Shown piece after piece: positions 9,646 to 18,543 of a stretch of 63,723 bases of DNA. The number at the start of each line of letters is the position of its first letter. Position 1 is the first letter of the stretch. This DNA is from Cytophagaceae bacterium. Its GTDB lineage: Bacteria > Bacteroidota > Bacteroidia > Cytophagales > Cytophagaceae. The notes under the pieces are model-generated. The model was not told the origin of the DNA and made no database searches. It worked only from the letters and a program-made list of their open reading frames with translations. The position numbers and the translations under genes are program-made. The stretch lies in NCBI GenBank assembly GCA_025455005.1, contig JALONH010000018.1, positions 1-63,723 of the forward strand, given 5' to 3'.

Positions 9646-9726
9646 ATCGATTAAATGATGATTATTCTAAATATAAACATTTTGAATCACTTTTGCTTTA
9701 AGAATTATAGGTTACCTATTCTATTT

Positions 9727-9734
9727 CAAACTTA
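9727..9734 (-). promoter_or_regulatory. Candidate -7 box for the serine hydrolase
   Basis: On the minus strand the bases read TAAGTTTG, a fit to TAnnTTTG, about 80 bases before the start at 9645. No convincing -33 element is visible, so this is a weak call. Confidence 0.3.
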
Positions 9735-9854
9735 TTGATGCCATAACTTGAGAATAAGGAATGGAATTTTTAAAAATATATTTTCAACCTATTATATAGT
9801 AATCGTATGACTATCCGTTATTCCCAAAATTGTTTCATCTAAACCACTTTACCT

Positions 9855-10763
9855 ATGTTTTTATCTATTCAACAAAACCTGAAATACTTCAGTTACGGAG
9901 TTATTTCTATTTTATTAGTATCCTGTGGTGCCCGCCAAGAGGGAGATGCCTCTTGGGCTGAATCGGCGGCGGACTCTACCATGTTTACTTCTACTGCAGC
10001 AGTGCACAATCCGAAAGACACGACACATGCCTTTATTCGAACGGGGGAAATTAAATGTAGGGTAAAAAGTGTTTATCAATCGGCTATCCACATAGAAAAA
10101 ATAGCCGTTCAGATGGGAGGATATGTGGCAACTTCTGAAATTTCCAATGAAAATAAATATCAAACGGAAACACCTATCAGTGCCGATTCCACCTTGGAAT
10201 CGATTACATACACGACGATTGGAAATATTACCATTCGAGTTCCGGTCCAAAATTTAGATAGCACATTACGGGCAATCGGCCCTCACATTGATTTTTTAGA
10301 TTACAGAAAAATTTCAGCAGATGATGTAAAACTTAGTTTATTGATGAATGAATTAGCTCAAAAAAGAGCAAGACAACCGATAGAAGAAGAAGTAATCAGT
10401 ATCAAAGGAAAAGACTCTTCTATCATAGAACGTAAGAAAACTAAATTACCATCCGCGTATGATCAGTCGTTAGCGGATGAAGCTAAAATAGCTAATCTAA
10501 AGTTAAAAAAGGATATGGCATTTTCAACCGTTACCATTTATTTATACCAGCGTTCCGATACCAAACGATGGAAAGTTGTCAATGAAAAAAATATTCGTTC
10601 ATTTGAGCCCGGATTTACGAGTCAATTATGGGATGCAGTTGTTTTTGGCTGGACAATAGTACAATCCATCATTATATTCCTTACTAAAATTTGGGGTATT
10701 GTGTTACTTCTTATACTATCTTGGTTTGGATTTAAATGGATAAAAAGTAAAAATTGGTTTTAA
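9855..10763 (+). CDS. DUF4349 domain lipoprotein
   Basis: Predicted membrane-associated lipoprotein of the DUF4349 family. The signal ends in LLVSCGAR. The central region (about 50-240) has the family pattern, with the pair GEIKCRVKSV and NITIRVPVQNLDSTL followed by a charged helical stretch that may form a coiled coil. A strong hydrophobic helix at about 265-290 ends in a short basic tail (FKWIKSKNWF), so the protein is probably held at both ends. The role of the family is not established. A terminator hairpin follows 18 bases after the stop. Confidence 0.75.
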   Translation: MFLSIQQNLKYFSYGVISILLVSCGARQEGDASWAESAADSTMFTSTAAVHNPKDTTHAFIRTGEIKCRVKSVYQSAIHIEKIAVQMGGYVATSEISNENKYQTETPISADSTLESITYTTIGNITIRVPVQNLDSTLRAIGPHIDFLDYRKISADDVKLSLLMNELAQKRARQPIEEEVISIKGKDSSIIERKKTKLPSAYDQSLADEAKIANLKLKKDMAFSTVTIYLYQRSDTKRWKVVNEKNIRSFEPGFTSQLWDAVVFGWTIVQSIIIFLTKIWGIVLLLILSWFGFKWIKSKNWF

Positions 10764-10781
10764 TAAAAAGGAATAAATATA

Positions 10782-10812
10782 AAAAGTAGAAGGTTAGGAG
10801 CCTTCTACTTTT
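10782..10812 (+). terminator. Rho-independent terminator after the DUF4349 gene
   Basis: Perfect 12-bp inverted repeat aaaagtagaagg / ccttctactttt with a 7-base loop, ending in a T-run. It sits 18 bases after the DUF4349 stop and its A/T ends would let it work in both directions. Confidence 0.7.
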
Positions 10813-11015
10813 ATCATGCTTACAGAGCTATTGTTTTTTATAAAAGAAGTTGATTGATACAATTCGTACCTTTTAAACATCAATTCGTTTACTTAATCGT
10901 TTATCGATTAGTACTTTTTATAGGAGATCTCTGATTGTGGATATTTTCAGGATACTTAAGCGTTATATCTTCCTTTTATCTTACTAAATTAAATAATAAG
11001 TAAAAAGTGTAATAT

Positions 11016-12053
11016 ATGCGTATAGAAAATGATTTAAAATTAGGATTTGGAGATGTGATGTTCCGTCCTAAGCGATCTACATTAAAATCTAGATCTGAAG
11101 TAGAGTTGGAGCGTACGTTCACTTTTTTGCATACACAAACCGAATGGACAGGTATTCCCATTATTGCTGCCAATATGGATACCGTCGGGACTTTTGCCAT
11201 GGCCAAAGCCCTTGCGGAACAAGGCTTGATTACTGCTATCCATAAACATTACACCTACGCCGATTGGACTTCCTTTTTTCAATGTGCACCTGTGGGTATT
11301 GAAAATCATATTGCGATTAGTACAGGTATTAGCGAACAAGATTTAGTTCATGTAAAAACAGTATTACAATACAATCCCCAACTAAAATTTATTTGTATAG
11401 ATGTAGCGAATGGCTATGCACAGCATTTTGTTGATTTTGTAAAACGCGCACGGGATTTATTTCCGGATAAAATCATTATTGCCGGTAATGTCGTAACGGG
11501 AGAAATGGTGGAAGAGCTCTTATTATCCGGTGCCGATATTGTAAAGGTAGGAATAGGACCCGGGTCTGTATGTACGACACGAGTGAAAACAGGTGTGGGA
11601 TACCCGCAGTTAAGTGCCGTAATAGAATGTGCCGATGCGGCGCATGGTTTACGAGGACAAATCATTTCGGATGGAGGTTGTACCACTCCGGGAGATGTAT
11701 CTAAGGCTTTTGGTGGAGGAGCGGACTTCGTTATGTTAGGAGGTATGTTAGCCGGTCACGAAGAAAGCGGAGGAGATATTATTGAAGAGAACGATAAAAA
11801 ATATATGTTGTTCTATGGTATGAGTTCAGCCACGGCTATGAACAAATACACCGGTGGCGTAGCAGAGTATAGAGCTTCCGAAGGTAAGACGGTAAAGATT
11901 CCTTTCCGTGGACAAGTAGCCAGCTCTATCTTGGATATCTTAGGGGGTATTCGCAGCACTTGTACGTATGTTGGGGCCAGTAAACTAAAAGAACTGAGTA
12001 AGCGTACTACCTTTATTCGGGTGACGGAACAAGAAAATAAGATTTATTCGTAG
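11016..12053 (+). CDS. guaC: GMP reductase
   Basis: Converts GMP to IMP with NADPH in purine salvage, in the cytoplasm. The 345-residue chain is a bare TIM barrel without the CBS insert that marks IMP dehydrogenase. Motifs include [14 protein letters not shown], the catalytic cysteine loop [15 protein letters not shown], and the phosphate/flap region [20 protein letters not shown]. Length and motifs fit the GuaC branch rather than GuaB. About 250 bases precede it without another gene; I see no recognisable riboswitch there, only a short inverted repeat taatcg-tttat-cgatta near 10893. Confidence 0.9.
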   Translation: MRIENDLKLGFGDVMFRPKRSTLKSRSEVELERTFTFLHTQTEWTGIPIIAANMDTVGTFAMAKALAEQGLITAIHKHYTYADWTSFFQCAPVGIENHIAISTGISEQDLVHVKTVLQYNPQLKFICIDVANGYAQHFVDFVKRARDLFPDKIIIAGNVVTGEMVEELLLSGADIVKVGIGPGSVCTTRVKTGVGYPQLSAVIECADAAHGLRGQIISDGGCTTPGDVSKAFGGGADFVMLGGMLAGHEESGGDIIEENDKKYMLFYGMSSATAMNKYTGGVAEYRASEGKTVKIPFRGQVASSILDILGGIRSTCTYVGASKLKELSKRTTFIRVTEQENKIYS

Positions 12054-12095
12054 GGGTGAGTTAAGACTTTTAAGCAAATATGGTGTTGTGACGTC

Positions 12096-12239
12096 ATGGG
12101 TAAATTAAAAATTTTACTGAATAAAATTATAATAGCCATTGCGGTTATATTGTTGGTACTATTTTTTTTAGGAATTTTATATAACTATTTAATTGCTGAT
12201 TTTGCAAAGACTTTTTATCAAGGATATTTTGATACATAA
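12096..12239 (+). CDS. Small single-span membrane peptide (47 residues)
   Basis: An ATG at 12096 opens 47 codons ending in TAA. The product has a basic N-terminus (MGKLKILLNK), one long hydrophobic helix (about 11-35) and a short polar tail ending GYFDT. Codon use fits the neighbourhood. It is too short for a family call and no Shine-Dalgarno site is seen. It follows guaC by 42 bases and could share its transcript. I consider it plausible but unproven. Confidence 0.4.
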   Translation: MGKLKILLNKIIIAIAVILLVLFFLGILYNYLIADFAKTFYQGYFDT

Positions 12240-12284
12240 TCGTAATACTTTTAATCAAAACGTACATTTTTATATCGTTTAATA

Positions 12285-12305
12285 GTAACATATAAGTTAC
12301 ATTTG
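12285..12305 (+). promoter_or_regulatory. Promoter and possible operator of the toxin-antitoxin operon
   Basis: TACATTTG at 12298-12305 fits the TAnnTTTG -7 element, 25 bases before the toxin ATG. It overlaps an inverted repeat gtaac-atataa-gttac (12285-12300), the usual layout of an autoregulated toxin-antitoxin operator bound by the antitoxin. The -33 element is weak. Confidence 0.45.
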
Positions 12306-12329
12306 TAGTTCAGCAGCATGGAATAATAA

Positions 12330-12638
12330 ATGAATAAAATTCGAGAAATCGTGGCCTATAAACACTATTTCGAAGATTTCTTATCAAAATAACCAAAAAA
12401 AGTTCAGGATAAAATCTTTAAAATAATTGTGGCCATTGAAACTCTTGAACGAATACCTTCGAACTATCTGAAACATTTAGAAGGAACCGATGGACTATTC
12501 GAAGCAAGGGTACAACTAGGTTCAAACATATGGAGAGTCTTCTGTTTTTTTGATAAGGGGCGATTGGTTATACTACTAAATGGATTTCAAAAGAAAACTC
12601 AAAAGACACCTAAAAAAGAGATTGATAAAGCAATCTAA
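12330..12638 (+). pseudogene. HigB/RelE-type (Gp49-like) toxin with internal stop codon
   Basis: Reading from ATG at 12330 gives a normal 102-residue toxin of the phage-derived Gp49-like HigB family except for a TAA at codon 21 (12390-12392). The residues around it read DFLSK-stop-PKKVQDKI, and a single T to C change would give Gln, as expected there. The C-terminal part retains the family core: LFEARVQLGSNIWRVFCFF and GFQKKTQKTPKKEI. Translation restarting at the GTG of 12429 would lack the first two helices and is unlikely to be toxic. The adjacent antitoxin gene is intact. In working pairs the toxin is a ribosome-dependent mRNA endonuclease. Confidence 0.7.
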
Positions 12639-12654
12639 TTAATGGAGGAATACT

Positions 12655-12966
12655 ATGAAAGCAAAAAATAAAGTTTTAGCTGTAAATTCTTGGTCGGATA
12701 TTAAAGACCGTGTGTACGGAAAAAAGGGTACTAAGAGACGTGATGATATCGAGCGTGAATCAGAATCCTTTAAAATAGGATTGCTTTTAAAGAATGCTAG
12801 AGAATCCAAAAATCTGACACAAGAAGAACTCGCCTTGATCATTGATAAGAAGAGAACATATATTTCTCGTGTAGAAAATGATGGTAGCAATATTACTCTA
12901 AAAACTCTTTTTGATATTGTCGAAAAAGGCTTAGGAGGAAAAGTTAAAATATCAATTGATTTTTAA
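12655..12966 (+). CDS. HigA-type antitoxin, XRE-family HTH
   Basis: DNA-binding antitoxin of 103 residues. An XRE/Cro helix-turn-helix covers about residues 40-95, with the motif LTQEELALIIDKKRTYISRVE. The gene starts 16 bases after the toxin stop and has one of the few good Shine-Dalgarno sites in the window (ggagg, 7 bases before the ATG), as usual for a translationally favoured antitoxin. It would repress its own operon through the palindrome at 12285-12300. Because the toxin is broken, it is now an orphan and could act as a plain repressor. Confidence 0.8.
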   Translation: MKAKNKVLAVNSWSDIKDRVYGKKGTKRRDDIERESESFKIGLLLKNARESKNLTQEELALIIDKKRTYISRVENDGSNITLKTLFDIVEKGLGGKVKISIDF

Positions 12967-13061
12967 TTGGTAGTTGCTCGTTGGCACAACTTACAATTGA
13001 GTAGTGCTACATCTTACTACTTAATACTGCCGTCTCCCTACTAATTACTAAAGGCTAGCAA

Positions 13062-15449
13062 CTAACTACTCATCCTCCGGTGTTTCCAATTCGTTAATAC
13101 CACTACAAATACGACTACAAATACCGAACTTACCGGCATCAAGATGGCAGCCACAATCGGTTTTAAAAGTCCTTGCGTAGCAAAGGATAAACCAATTACA
13201 TTGTACAGTAAAGATAAAATTAACGTAGATTTAATTACGCTGATCACATGTTTACTGTATTTTATAAACTCTTGTAATCGGCGTAGTTGTTTTCCTTCTA
13301 ATATGCCATCACTGGCAGGAGTGAAGTAGGCGGTATCATCTGTCACAGCAATACCAACTTGAGCGGCTTTTAAAGCACCGGCATCGTTGAGTCCGTCGCC
13401 TAACATTAATACTCTTTTACCTGCTGCTTTCAACGCCATTATTTTATCTAACTTATCCTGTGGAGTGCACTGGAAATGCATATTTTCTTTCGGTATGTAA
13501 GCAGATAAAAATTCTTTTTCTTTATCGGTATCGCCGGATAACAAATGCACTTCGTATGACTTCGCTAAATTCGCTACCATCTCTAATACTTCCGGTCGGT
13601 AGGAAGGAGCAAAAGAGAAATATCCTTTTAATGTAGTATCAATGCATACATACACACGTGTTTCATTCGAAGGGATATCTTGTGTTAACCAGGCTGCCGA
13701 GCCTATTTGTATACGATGATTCTTTATACGACCTTCGATTCCTTTGCCTTGAATTTCTTCAAAAGATTCTATAGGAAATGTCATCGTTTGACGAAAGTGA
13801 TGCGTGATTTGTTGACTTAATGGATGTGTGGATTGTTGAGTTAACGAAAAGATATATATTTTTTCTTCATCTGTTACGTCTCCTTTCCAAACTAAATCGG
13901 ATGTATGATGATCGGTTAGTGTTCCAGTTTTATCCAATACAATCGTATCTACGGTACTTACTTGTTCTATAGTATCTGCGTTCTTTAAATAGAATCCGGT
14001 TTTACTCATCCATCGTAATCCATTACTTAATCCGAACGGCATGGTCAAAGCCATGGCGCAAGGGCAAGCTATTAATAATACTGAAGTAAAGGGATATAAT
14101 GCTCGTGATGGGTCGATATACCACCAGACAGCTAATGTTGTGATGGCAATTAATAAAGTACCGATGGTAAAGTATTTACTAAAGGTAAGAATAAAGGACG
14201 CTAGATAGGCATTATTATCCTTTTTGAACACGTCATGGTTCCATAACTGTACTAAATAACTATTCGAAACCGACTTGTTCACTAACGCTTCAATGGCTGT
14301 TCCTTTTTGTTTGCCACCCGCATAAATCACATCACCTGTTTTCACACGAACGGGATGCGATTCGCCGGTTACAAAACTATAATCGATTAAGGCATCACCG
14401 GCAGTCAATATACCATCGGCCGGGATGATTTCTTCATTTCGAATCCGTATGATATGTCCGGGTTGAATATCTGTTACAGGTAAGGTAGAGTAGCCTTGTG
14501 CTTCTTTTACCTGAACGGCAACCGGAAAATAAGATAAGTAATCTCTTTCATACGAGAAATGTTGGTACACTCTTTTTTGATACCATTTCCCTATCAATAA
14601 AAAAAATATAAGACCGGTCAACGAATCAAAATACCCCGGTCCGATTTGAAGCAGAACCTCATAGGCACTACGTAAAAAAACAGAACTGATACCAATGGAT
14701 ATAGGAACCTCCAAATTTAATACTCGATGTTTTAAACCGGTAAATGCAGTTATAAAATAATCTTTTGCCGAATAGACAACTACCGGTAGTGCCAACAACA
14801 AATTGATATACCCTAAAAAGTGATAAATTGAACCATCCGCTTTAGGATCAATTCCTAAGTATTCCGGAAAACTCAACAACATGATGTTACCGGAACAAAA
14901 TCCGGCAACTCCTAACTGGTATAATAAGCTATAGTCTTTATTTTCCGGTTTTGTAGAGGATATATTCTCTAAACTAATGTGGGGTGGATATCCCAACGTA
15001 TGCATGAATTCTACAATCCGACGGATAGAAACTTCTTTAGGATGATAGGTGATTTGTATTTCTTTACGTACAAAATGGACCCGTGCATGTTGAACACCCG
15101 ATAGAAGTTTATGTAAATTTTCTAATAAGTATATACAAGAACTACAATGAATAGTTGGAATTTGAAAAACTACATGAATCGAATCGTCGCTTTTAAATTG
15201 AACAATACGGTCGACAATAGCAGCATCGTCTAAATACGCATATTGCTCCGCTACACTCTGTTTAATTTTAATTCCAGGTCGTGTATCGATATCGTAATAG
15301 TTACAAAGATTATTCTGTTCCAGCAGTTCATAAACGGTTTGGCAACCGGTACAACAAAAATGTTTCTTCTCCCATATAATATCCTGTTGAGTACAAGTAT
15401 CACCGCAATGGGCGCAGAGCGTTATTTCTGTTGGGAGTGCCAGCTTCAT
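13062..15449 (-). CDS. ccoI: Copper-translocating P1B-type ATPase for cbb3 oxidase assembly
   Basis: Inner-membrane copper exporter that feeds metal to the cbb3 oxidase (CcoI/FixI type). The N-terminus has the Cys-rich block CAHCGDTCTQ..CCTGC typical of CcoI, then a heavy-metal domain with HCSSC, the membrane metal site CPC (ACPCAMAL), the phosphorylation motif DKTGTLT and the hinge GDGLNDAGAL. Length (795 residues) fits. It is the third gene of an operon with the sensor kinase and the regulator, 3 bases after the latter, and lies opposite the ccoNO cluster it serves. Confidence 0.9.
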   Translation of the reverse strand: MKLALPTEITLCAHCGDTCTQQDIIWEKKHFCCTGCQTVYELLEQNNLCNYYDIDTRPGIKIKQSVAEQYAYLDDAAIVDRIVQFKSDDSIHVVFQIPTIHCSSCIYLLENLHKLLSGVQHARVHFVRKEIQITYHPKEVSIRRIVEFMHTLGYPPHISLENISSTKPENKDYSLLYQLGVAGFCSGNIMLLSFPEYLGIDPKADGSIYHFLGYINLLLALPVVVYSAKDYFITAFTGLKHRVLNLEVPISIGISSVFLRSAYEVLLQIGPGYFDSLTGLIFFLLIGKWYQKRVYQHFSYERDYLSYFPVAVQVKEAQGYSTLPVTDIQPGHIIRIRNEEIIPADGILTAGDALIDYSFVTGESHPVRVKTGDVIYAGGKQKGTAIEALVNKSVSNSYLVQLWNHDVFKKDNNAYLASFILTFSKYFTIGTLLIAITTLAVWWYIDPSRALYPFTSVLLIACPCAMALTMPFGLSNGLRWMSKTGFYLKNADTIEQVSTVDTIVLDKTGTLTDHHTSDLVWKGDVTDEEKIYIFSLTQQSTHPLSQQITHHFRQTMTFPIESFEEIQGKGIEGRIKNHRIQIGSAAWLTQDIPSNETRVYVCIDTTLKGYFSFAPSYRPEVLEMVANLAKSYEVHLLSGDTDKEKEFLSAYIPKENMHFQCTPQDKLDKIMALKAAGKRVLMLGDGLNDAGALKAAQVGIAVTDDTAYFTPASDGILEGKQLRRLQEFIKYSKHVISVIKSTLILSLLYNVIGLSFATQGLLKPIVAAILMPVSSVFVVVFVVVLTNWKHRRMSS

Positions 15450-15452
15450 ACG

Positions 15453-16520
15453 TTAATTACGCATGTGACGTAATTTTTTTTCGTCTAAAATGGTGATGTT
15501 ACTACCGGAGAGTTGAACCAACCCTTCGTCTTTAAAATCGGAAAGGGTACGGATAACGGTTTCTTTGGATGCTCCTACAATCGAGGCTAAATCGTCTCGA
15601 GAAGCTGTGATATGTTTGGTGCCTTTGGCTGTAGTTTGATATTCATCAAATATCATGAGTAACGATTCCGCTACTCGTTTACGAACCGAATTATAGGCTA
15701 ATTTTATTAACCGTTCTTCATTTTCTTTTACGTTATTACTTAACAAGCGAATGAATTTTTCGGCTATATGAATATTACTATAGAGTAGTGCAAAAAACTC
15801 TTGTTTAGGTATAACACAAATCTCAGAATCCTCCATGGCCATGGCAGAATCGTTGTAGGATGCATCTTCTAATAGATTGACATAACCAATATAATCACCT
15901 TCTTTATGTAAGGCCGTAATGTATTCTCTTCCGTCGTCGTTCGTTTTATATGTTTTTACTTTCCCTTTAACTAAAAAATATAAAGCATTGGCAACATTAC
16001 CTTCAGAGTAGACGATTTGTTTTTTCTTATATTTATTAATCCGGCGTTCATCACTGATCAATTGATCCAATTCATGTAAACTACGGGCGTCCTGAACCAT
16101 TTGATTATAATCCTCTATCGTATTTCCCGATTGCTTCCGCACTAATTCATGTTTACGAAGACGAATTTCTATGGCATCTAATAATTCTATATCGTCAAAT
16201 GGTTTTGTTAAGTAATCATCTGCGCCTAAGTTCATTCCTTTTCGAATATCTGTTTTTTCGGTTTTTGCCGTTAGAAATATAAAGGGAATACTTGCCGTTT
16301 CGGGGGATTTACTTAGCACATGCAACACACCATAACCGTCTAATTCCGGCATCATAATGTCGCAAACGATTAAGTCCGGTATATGTTTTTTTGCCAGTTC
16401 GACACCTACTTTTCCGTTCTCCGCTGCAAATACTTTATAATTTGACAATTCAAGTATTTCTGTCAAGTTTTCCCGAACGTCCAGGTTATCTTCTATTAAC
16501 AATATATTTTTAGCATTCAT
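15453..16520 (-). CDS. Response regulator fused to CRP/FNR-type output (FixJ-FixK-like)
   Basis: One polypeptide joins a receiver domain (residues 4-120; acidic pocket E10/D11, phosphoacceptor D54 in CDIMMP, DDYLTKPF lysine) to a cyclic-nucleotide-binding-like beta barrel (about 150-270; VYSEGNVANALYFLVKGKVKTY) and a Crp-type winged helix (about 275-350; ASRDDLASIVGASKETVIRTLSDF). No four-Cys FNR iron-sulfur pattern is seen, so signal input should come by phosphorylation. It lies 6 bases after the FixL-like kinase and 3 bases before ccoI. It would therefore combine the roles of FixJ and FixK and control oxidase genes through CRP/FNR-type sites such as that at 18544. Confidence 0.85.
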   Translation of the reverse strand: MNAKNILLIEDNLDVRENLTEILELSNYKVFAAENGKVGVELAKKHIPDLIVCDIMMPELDGYGVLHVLSKSPETASIPFIFLTAKTEKTDIRKGMNLGADDYLTKPFDDIELLDAIEIRLRKHELVRKQSGNTIEDYNQMVQDARSLHELDQLISDERRINKYKKKQIVYSEGNVANALYFLVKGKVKTYKTNDDGREYITALHKEGDYIGYVNLLEDASYNDSAMAMEDSEICVIPKQEFFALLYSNIHIAEKFIRLLSNNVKENEERLIKLAYNSVRKRVAESLLMIFDEYQTTAKGTKHITASRDDLASIVGASKETVIRTLSDFKDEGLVQLSGSNITILDEKKLRHMRN

Positions 16521-16526
16521 AGAAAA

Positions 16527-17627
16527 TTAATTCAGAGGTATAGTGATCAGGAAAGTGCTACCTTCGTTCAATTGACTGGTAAAACTGATACTCCCGGATA
16601 GTAAGTCAAGATATTTTTTTACAATATTTAATCCTAAGCCCGTCCCTTGAACATTTGTTGCATTGTGAGCACGGAAGAATCGACTGAATAAGTGTACTTT
16701 GTCTTCATCCGGAATACCAATACCTTTATCCGTTACCTTTAAGGTAAACGTATTGGATTCCACTACAGTTGTTATATCTATTGGTTTACCTTCAGAAGAG
16801 TACTTACTGGCATTGGATAATAAATTAATAACAATATTTTTAATAATGTTTTTATCTAAAATCACATCGTTTTCACCTTGGTGTAGGAAATGAATCTCTT
16901 GACCTTCTTTTAACACCGGACTTAATTCATCGACAATTTCTTGGATAAGTTCTTTGGAATCAAAAGCGGTAGGTTGGTTGAGTACCATACCTTCTTCTAA
17001 TCGACTTAGGGATAAAAAGTCATTTAAAATATTGGTCATATTCACCACCGAAGATTTAATTCGATTGATGTGCTTCAGGCGTTTATCGTGTTCTTCACCT
17101 TCTTTATATTTACCAATTAAGGAAGCAGAAGATAAGATAGCGCTTAACGGCGTTCTAAATTCATGTGAAGCCATGGTAACAAATCGAGATTTCAATTCAT
17201 TCAATTGCATTTCTTTTTTTAAGGCTTCTTTTACTTTCCTTAATTCAGAAATATCATGAATGATACCTGTAAAAATTTTTCTTTCTTTCAGTTCAACTTC
17301 ACTAATACTAAGTAGGAAGGGGAAGGTACTGCCGTCTTTACGACGACCAATTACTTCTCTTCCTTTGCCAATAATAGTTGCTTTGCCGGTATGGTTATAT
17401 TTTTCTATGTATTGATCGTGTTTACCTCTGTCCGGTTCCGGCATCAATACTTTTATGTTTTTGCCAATTAGTTCTTCCGCTTGATAACCAAATAAACGCG
17501 TCACAGCAGGGTTAATCGTTTCAATGATTCCCCGACCATCTATGGTAATAATACCATCTACTGCCGTATCTATAATAGCTCTCAAACGAAGTTCTGTTTC
17601 CGTCATGGAGACTATCTCTTTTTTCAT
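16527..17627 (-). CDS. Soluble PAS-domain sensor histidine kinase, FixL-like
   Basis: Cytoplasmic two-component kinase, 366 residues, no membrane segment. A single PAS domain (about 13-128) closely resembles the FixL haem PAS: MPEPDRGKHDQYI holds His70 and KGREVIGRRKDG holds Arg90, the same 20-residue spacing as the proximal His200 and Arg220 of Bradyrhizobium FixL. The kinase part follows: H-box ASHEFRTP (H155), the N-box INLLSNASKYS and GTGLGLNIVKKY. It is first in the operon with the FixJ/FixK-like regulator and ccoI. Oxygen sensing is inferred; many non-haem PAS domains keep the same motif. Confidence 0.82.
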   Translation of the reverse strand: MKKEIVSMTETELRLRAIIDTAVDGIITIDGRGIIETINPAVTRLFGYQAEELIGKNIKVLMPEPDRGKHDQYIEKYNHTGKATIIGKGREVIGRRKDGSTFPFLLSISEVELKERKIFTGIIHDISELRKVKEALKKEMQLNELKSRFVTMASHEFRTPLSAILSSASLIGKYKEGEEHDKRLKHINRIKSSVVNMTNILNDFLSLSRLEEGMVLNQPTAFDSKELIQEIVDELSPVLKEGQEIHFLHQGENDVILDKNIIKNIVINLLSNASKYSSEGKPIDITTVVESNTFTLKVTDKGIGIPDEDKVHLFSRFFRAHNATNVQGTGLGLNIVKKYLDLLSGSISFTSQLNEGSTFLITIPLN

Positions 17628-17632
17628 AGTTC

Positions 17633-17654
17633 ACTTTTATTCTGAAATAAAAGT
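17633..17654 (-). promoter_or_regulatory. Perfect inverted repeat just upstream of the sensor kinase
   Basis: Nine-base arms acttttatt / aataaaagt around a 4-base centre, ending 6 bases before the kinase ATG. In RNA it would form a hairpin over the ribosome-entry region; in DNA it could be an operator. It does not fit the TGA-N6-TCA pattern of the CRP/FNR family. Confidence 0.4.
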
Positions 17655-17721
17655 AAGGATAGTCCGACGATGTATCAATAATTTTTTTTAATCCAATATG
17701 TTATTACGATTGAAATCGTGG

Positions 17722-17740
17722 GTAGGGGTAAAACCCCTAC
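17722..17740 (-). terminator. Possible terminator hairpin of the desaturase gene
   Basis: Perfect 7-bp stem gtagggg / cccctac with a 5-base loop, overlapping the desaturase stop codon on the minus strand. A second small palindrome (acgatt-ga-aatcgt, 17706-17719) follows. No T-tract is seen downstream, so a terminator is only one reading. Confidence 0.35.
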
Positions 17741-18483
17741 ATGTAATTCAGATCGTTATTTCGCTTTAACTTAATTATACCCAATATGTTAAATAACAGT
17801 ATAACAGGGTATGTGGGGTCGAATTCATGCCATTTCACTCCAAAATTAGCCCTGCCGCCTAATTTGTGGTGGTTATTGTGATACCCTTCGCCCATCATAA
17901 AGAGGTCAACCGGCATTAAATTTTTTGCGGTATCATTCACATGGAAATTTGTATATCCAAACTTATGTGCAAACCAATTAATGATAGCTCCATGGACCGG
18001 ACCCATGAGATAATGTATTGGAAGTAATAAAAACTCATACCACGCCTCAGCAAAATAAATATAGAATAAAGAGTACGCTACACCCCAACCAATACGAGAT
18101 AACCAATTGTCCCCAATTTTTTCTATAAAAGACCAATACGGAATATTTTTAGTAAATCGAAGTTCTACCGGATACCGACGGTGTAAAATATCATTATAAA
18201 TATTTTTTGTTTTCCACATCATATCAAAGATGCCAGTAGAGAATTTTGGAGAGTGTGGATCTTTTTCAGTATCGGCATAGGCATGGTGCATTCGGTGCAT
18301 GATGCCGTATGCATATGGACTCAAATAGGAAGAGCCCTGAAATATCCATGTCATAACATAAAATACTTTTTCCCAAAATGTATTCATGGTAAACATTTGA
18401 TGAGCCGCATAGCGGTGTAAGAAGAACGTCTGTGCAAACAAGGATAAATACCAATGGGCTGCAAAGAAGATAAGAATCAACAT
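17737..18483 (-). CDS. Fatty acid desaturase (acyl-CoA / acyl-lipid delta-9 type)
   Basis: Membrane di-iron enzyme that introduces a double bond in fatty acyl chains using O2. The three histidine boxes are present: HRYAAH (HxxxxH), HRMHH and HNNHH. Hydrophobic segments lie around residues 1-20, 38-55 and 130-165. At 248 residues it is the compact bacterial form. It is divergent from ccoS, with a CRP/FNR-type site about 42 bases before its inferred transcription start. Control of an O2-consuming enzyme together with a high-affinity oxidase is plausible. Confidence 0.88.
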   Translation of the reverse strand: MLILIFFAAHWYLSLFAQTFFLHRYAAHQMFTMNTFWEKVFYVMTWIFQGSSYLSPYAYGIMHRMHHAYADTEKDPHSPKFSTGIFDMMWKTKNIYNDILHRRYPVELRFTKNIPYWSFIEKIGDNWLSRIGWGVAYSLFYIYFAEAWYEFLLLPIHYLMGPVHGAIINWFAHKFGYTNFHVNDTAKNLMPVDLFMMGEGYHNNHHKLGGRANFGVKWHEFDPTYPVILLFNILGIIKLKRNNDLNYM

Positions 18484-18513
18484 GAAGATAGATTTACATA
18501 TATATTAATAGTA

Positions 18514-18521
18514 CAAATCTA
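18514..18521 (-). promoter_or_regulatory. -7 promoter box of the desaturase gene
   Basis: On the minus strand the bases read TAGATTTG, an exact fit to TAnnTTTG, 30 bases before the start codon. No -33 element is visible; instead the CRP/FNR-type palindrome at 18544-18557 lies where an activator bound at about -42 would sit. Confidence 0.5.
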
Positions 18522-18543
18522 CCGTAAGGAAGTATTAGATTAG

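Noticed and set aside
10813-11015. Purine riboswitch before guaC
   Set aside because: No conserved purine-aptamer core or three-way junction could be found; only a short inverted repeat is present.
12429-12638. Shortened toxin starting at GTG
   Set aside because: Upstream bases clearly encode the missing N-terminus of the same family up to a TAA; the short form lacks two helices, so I call the whole a pseudogene.
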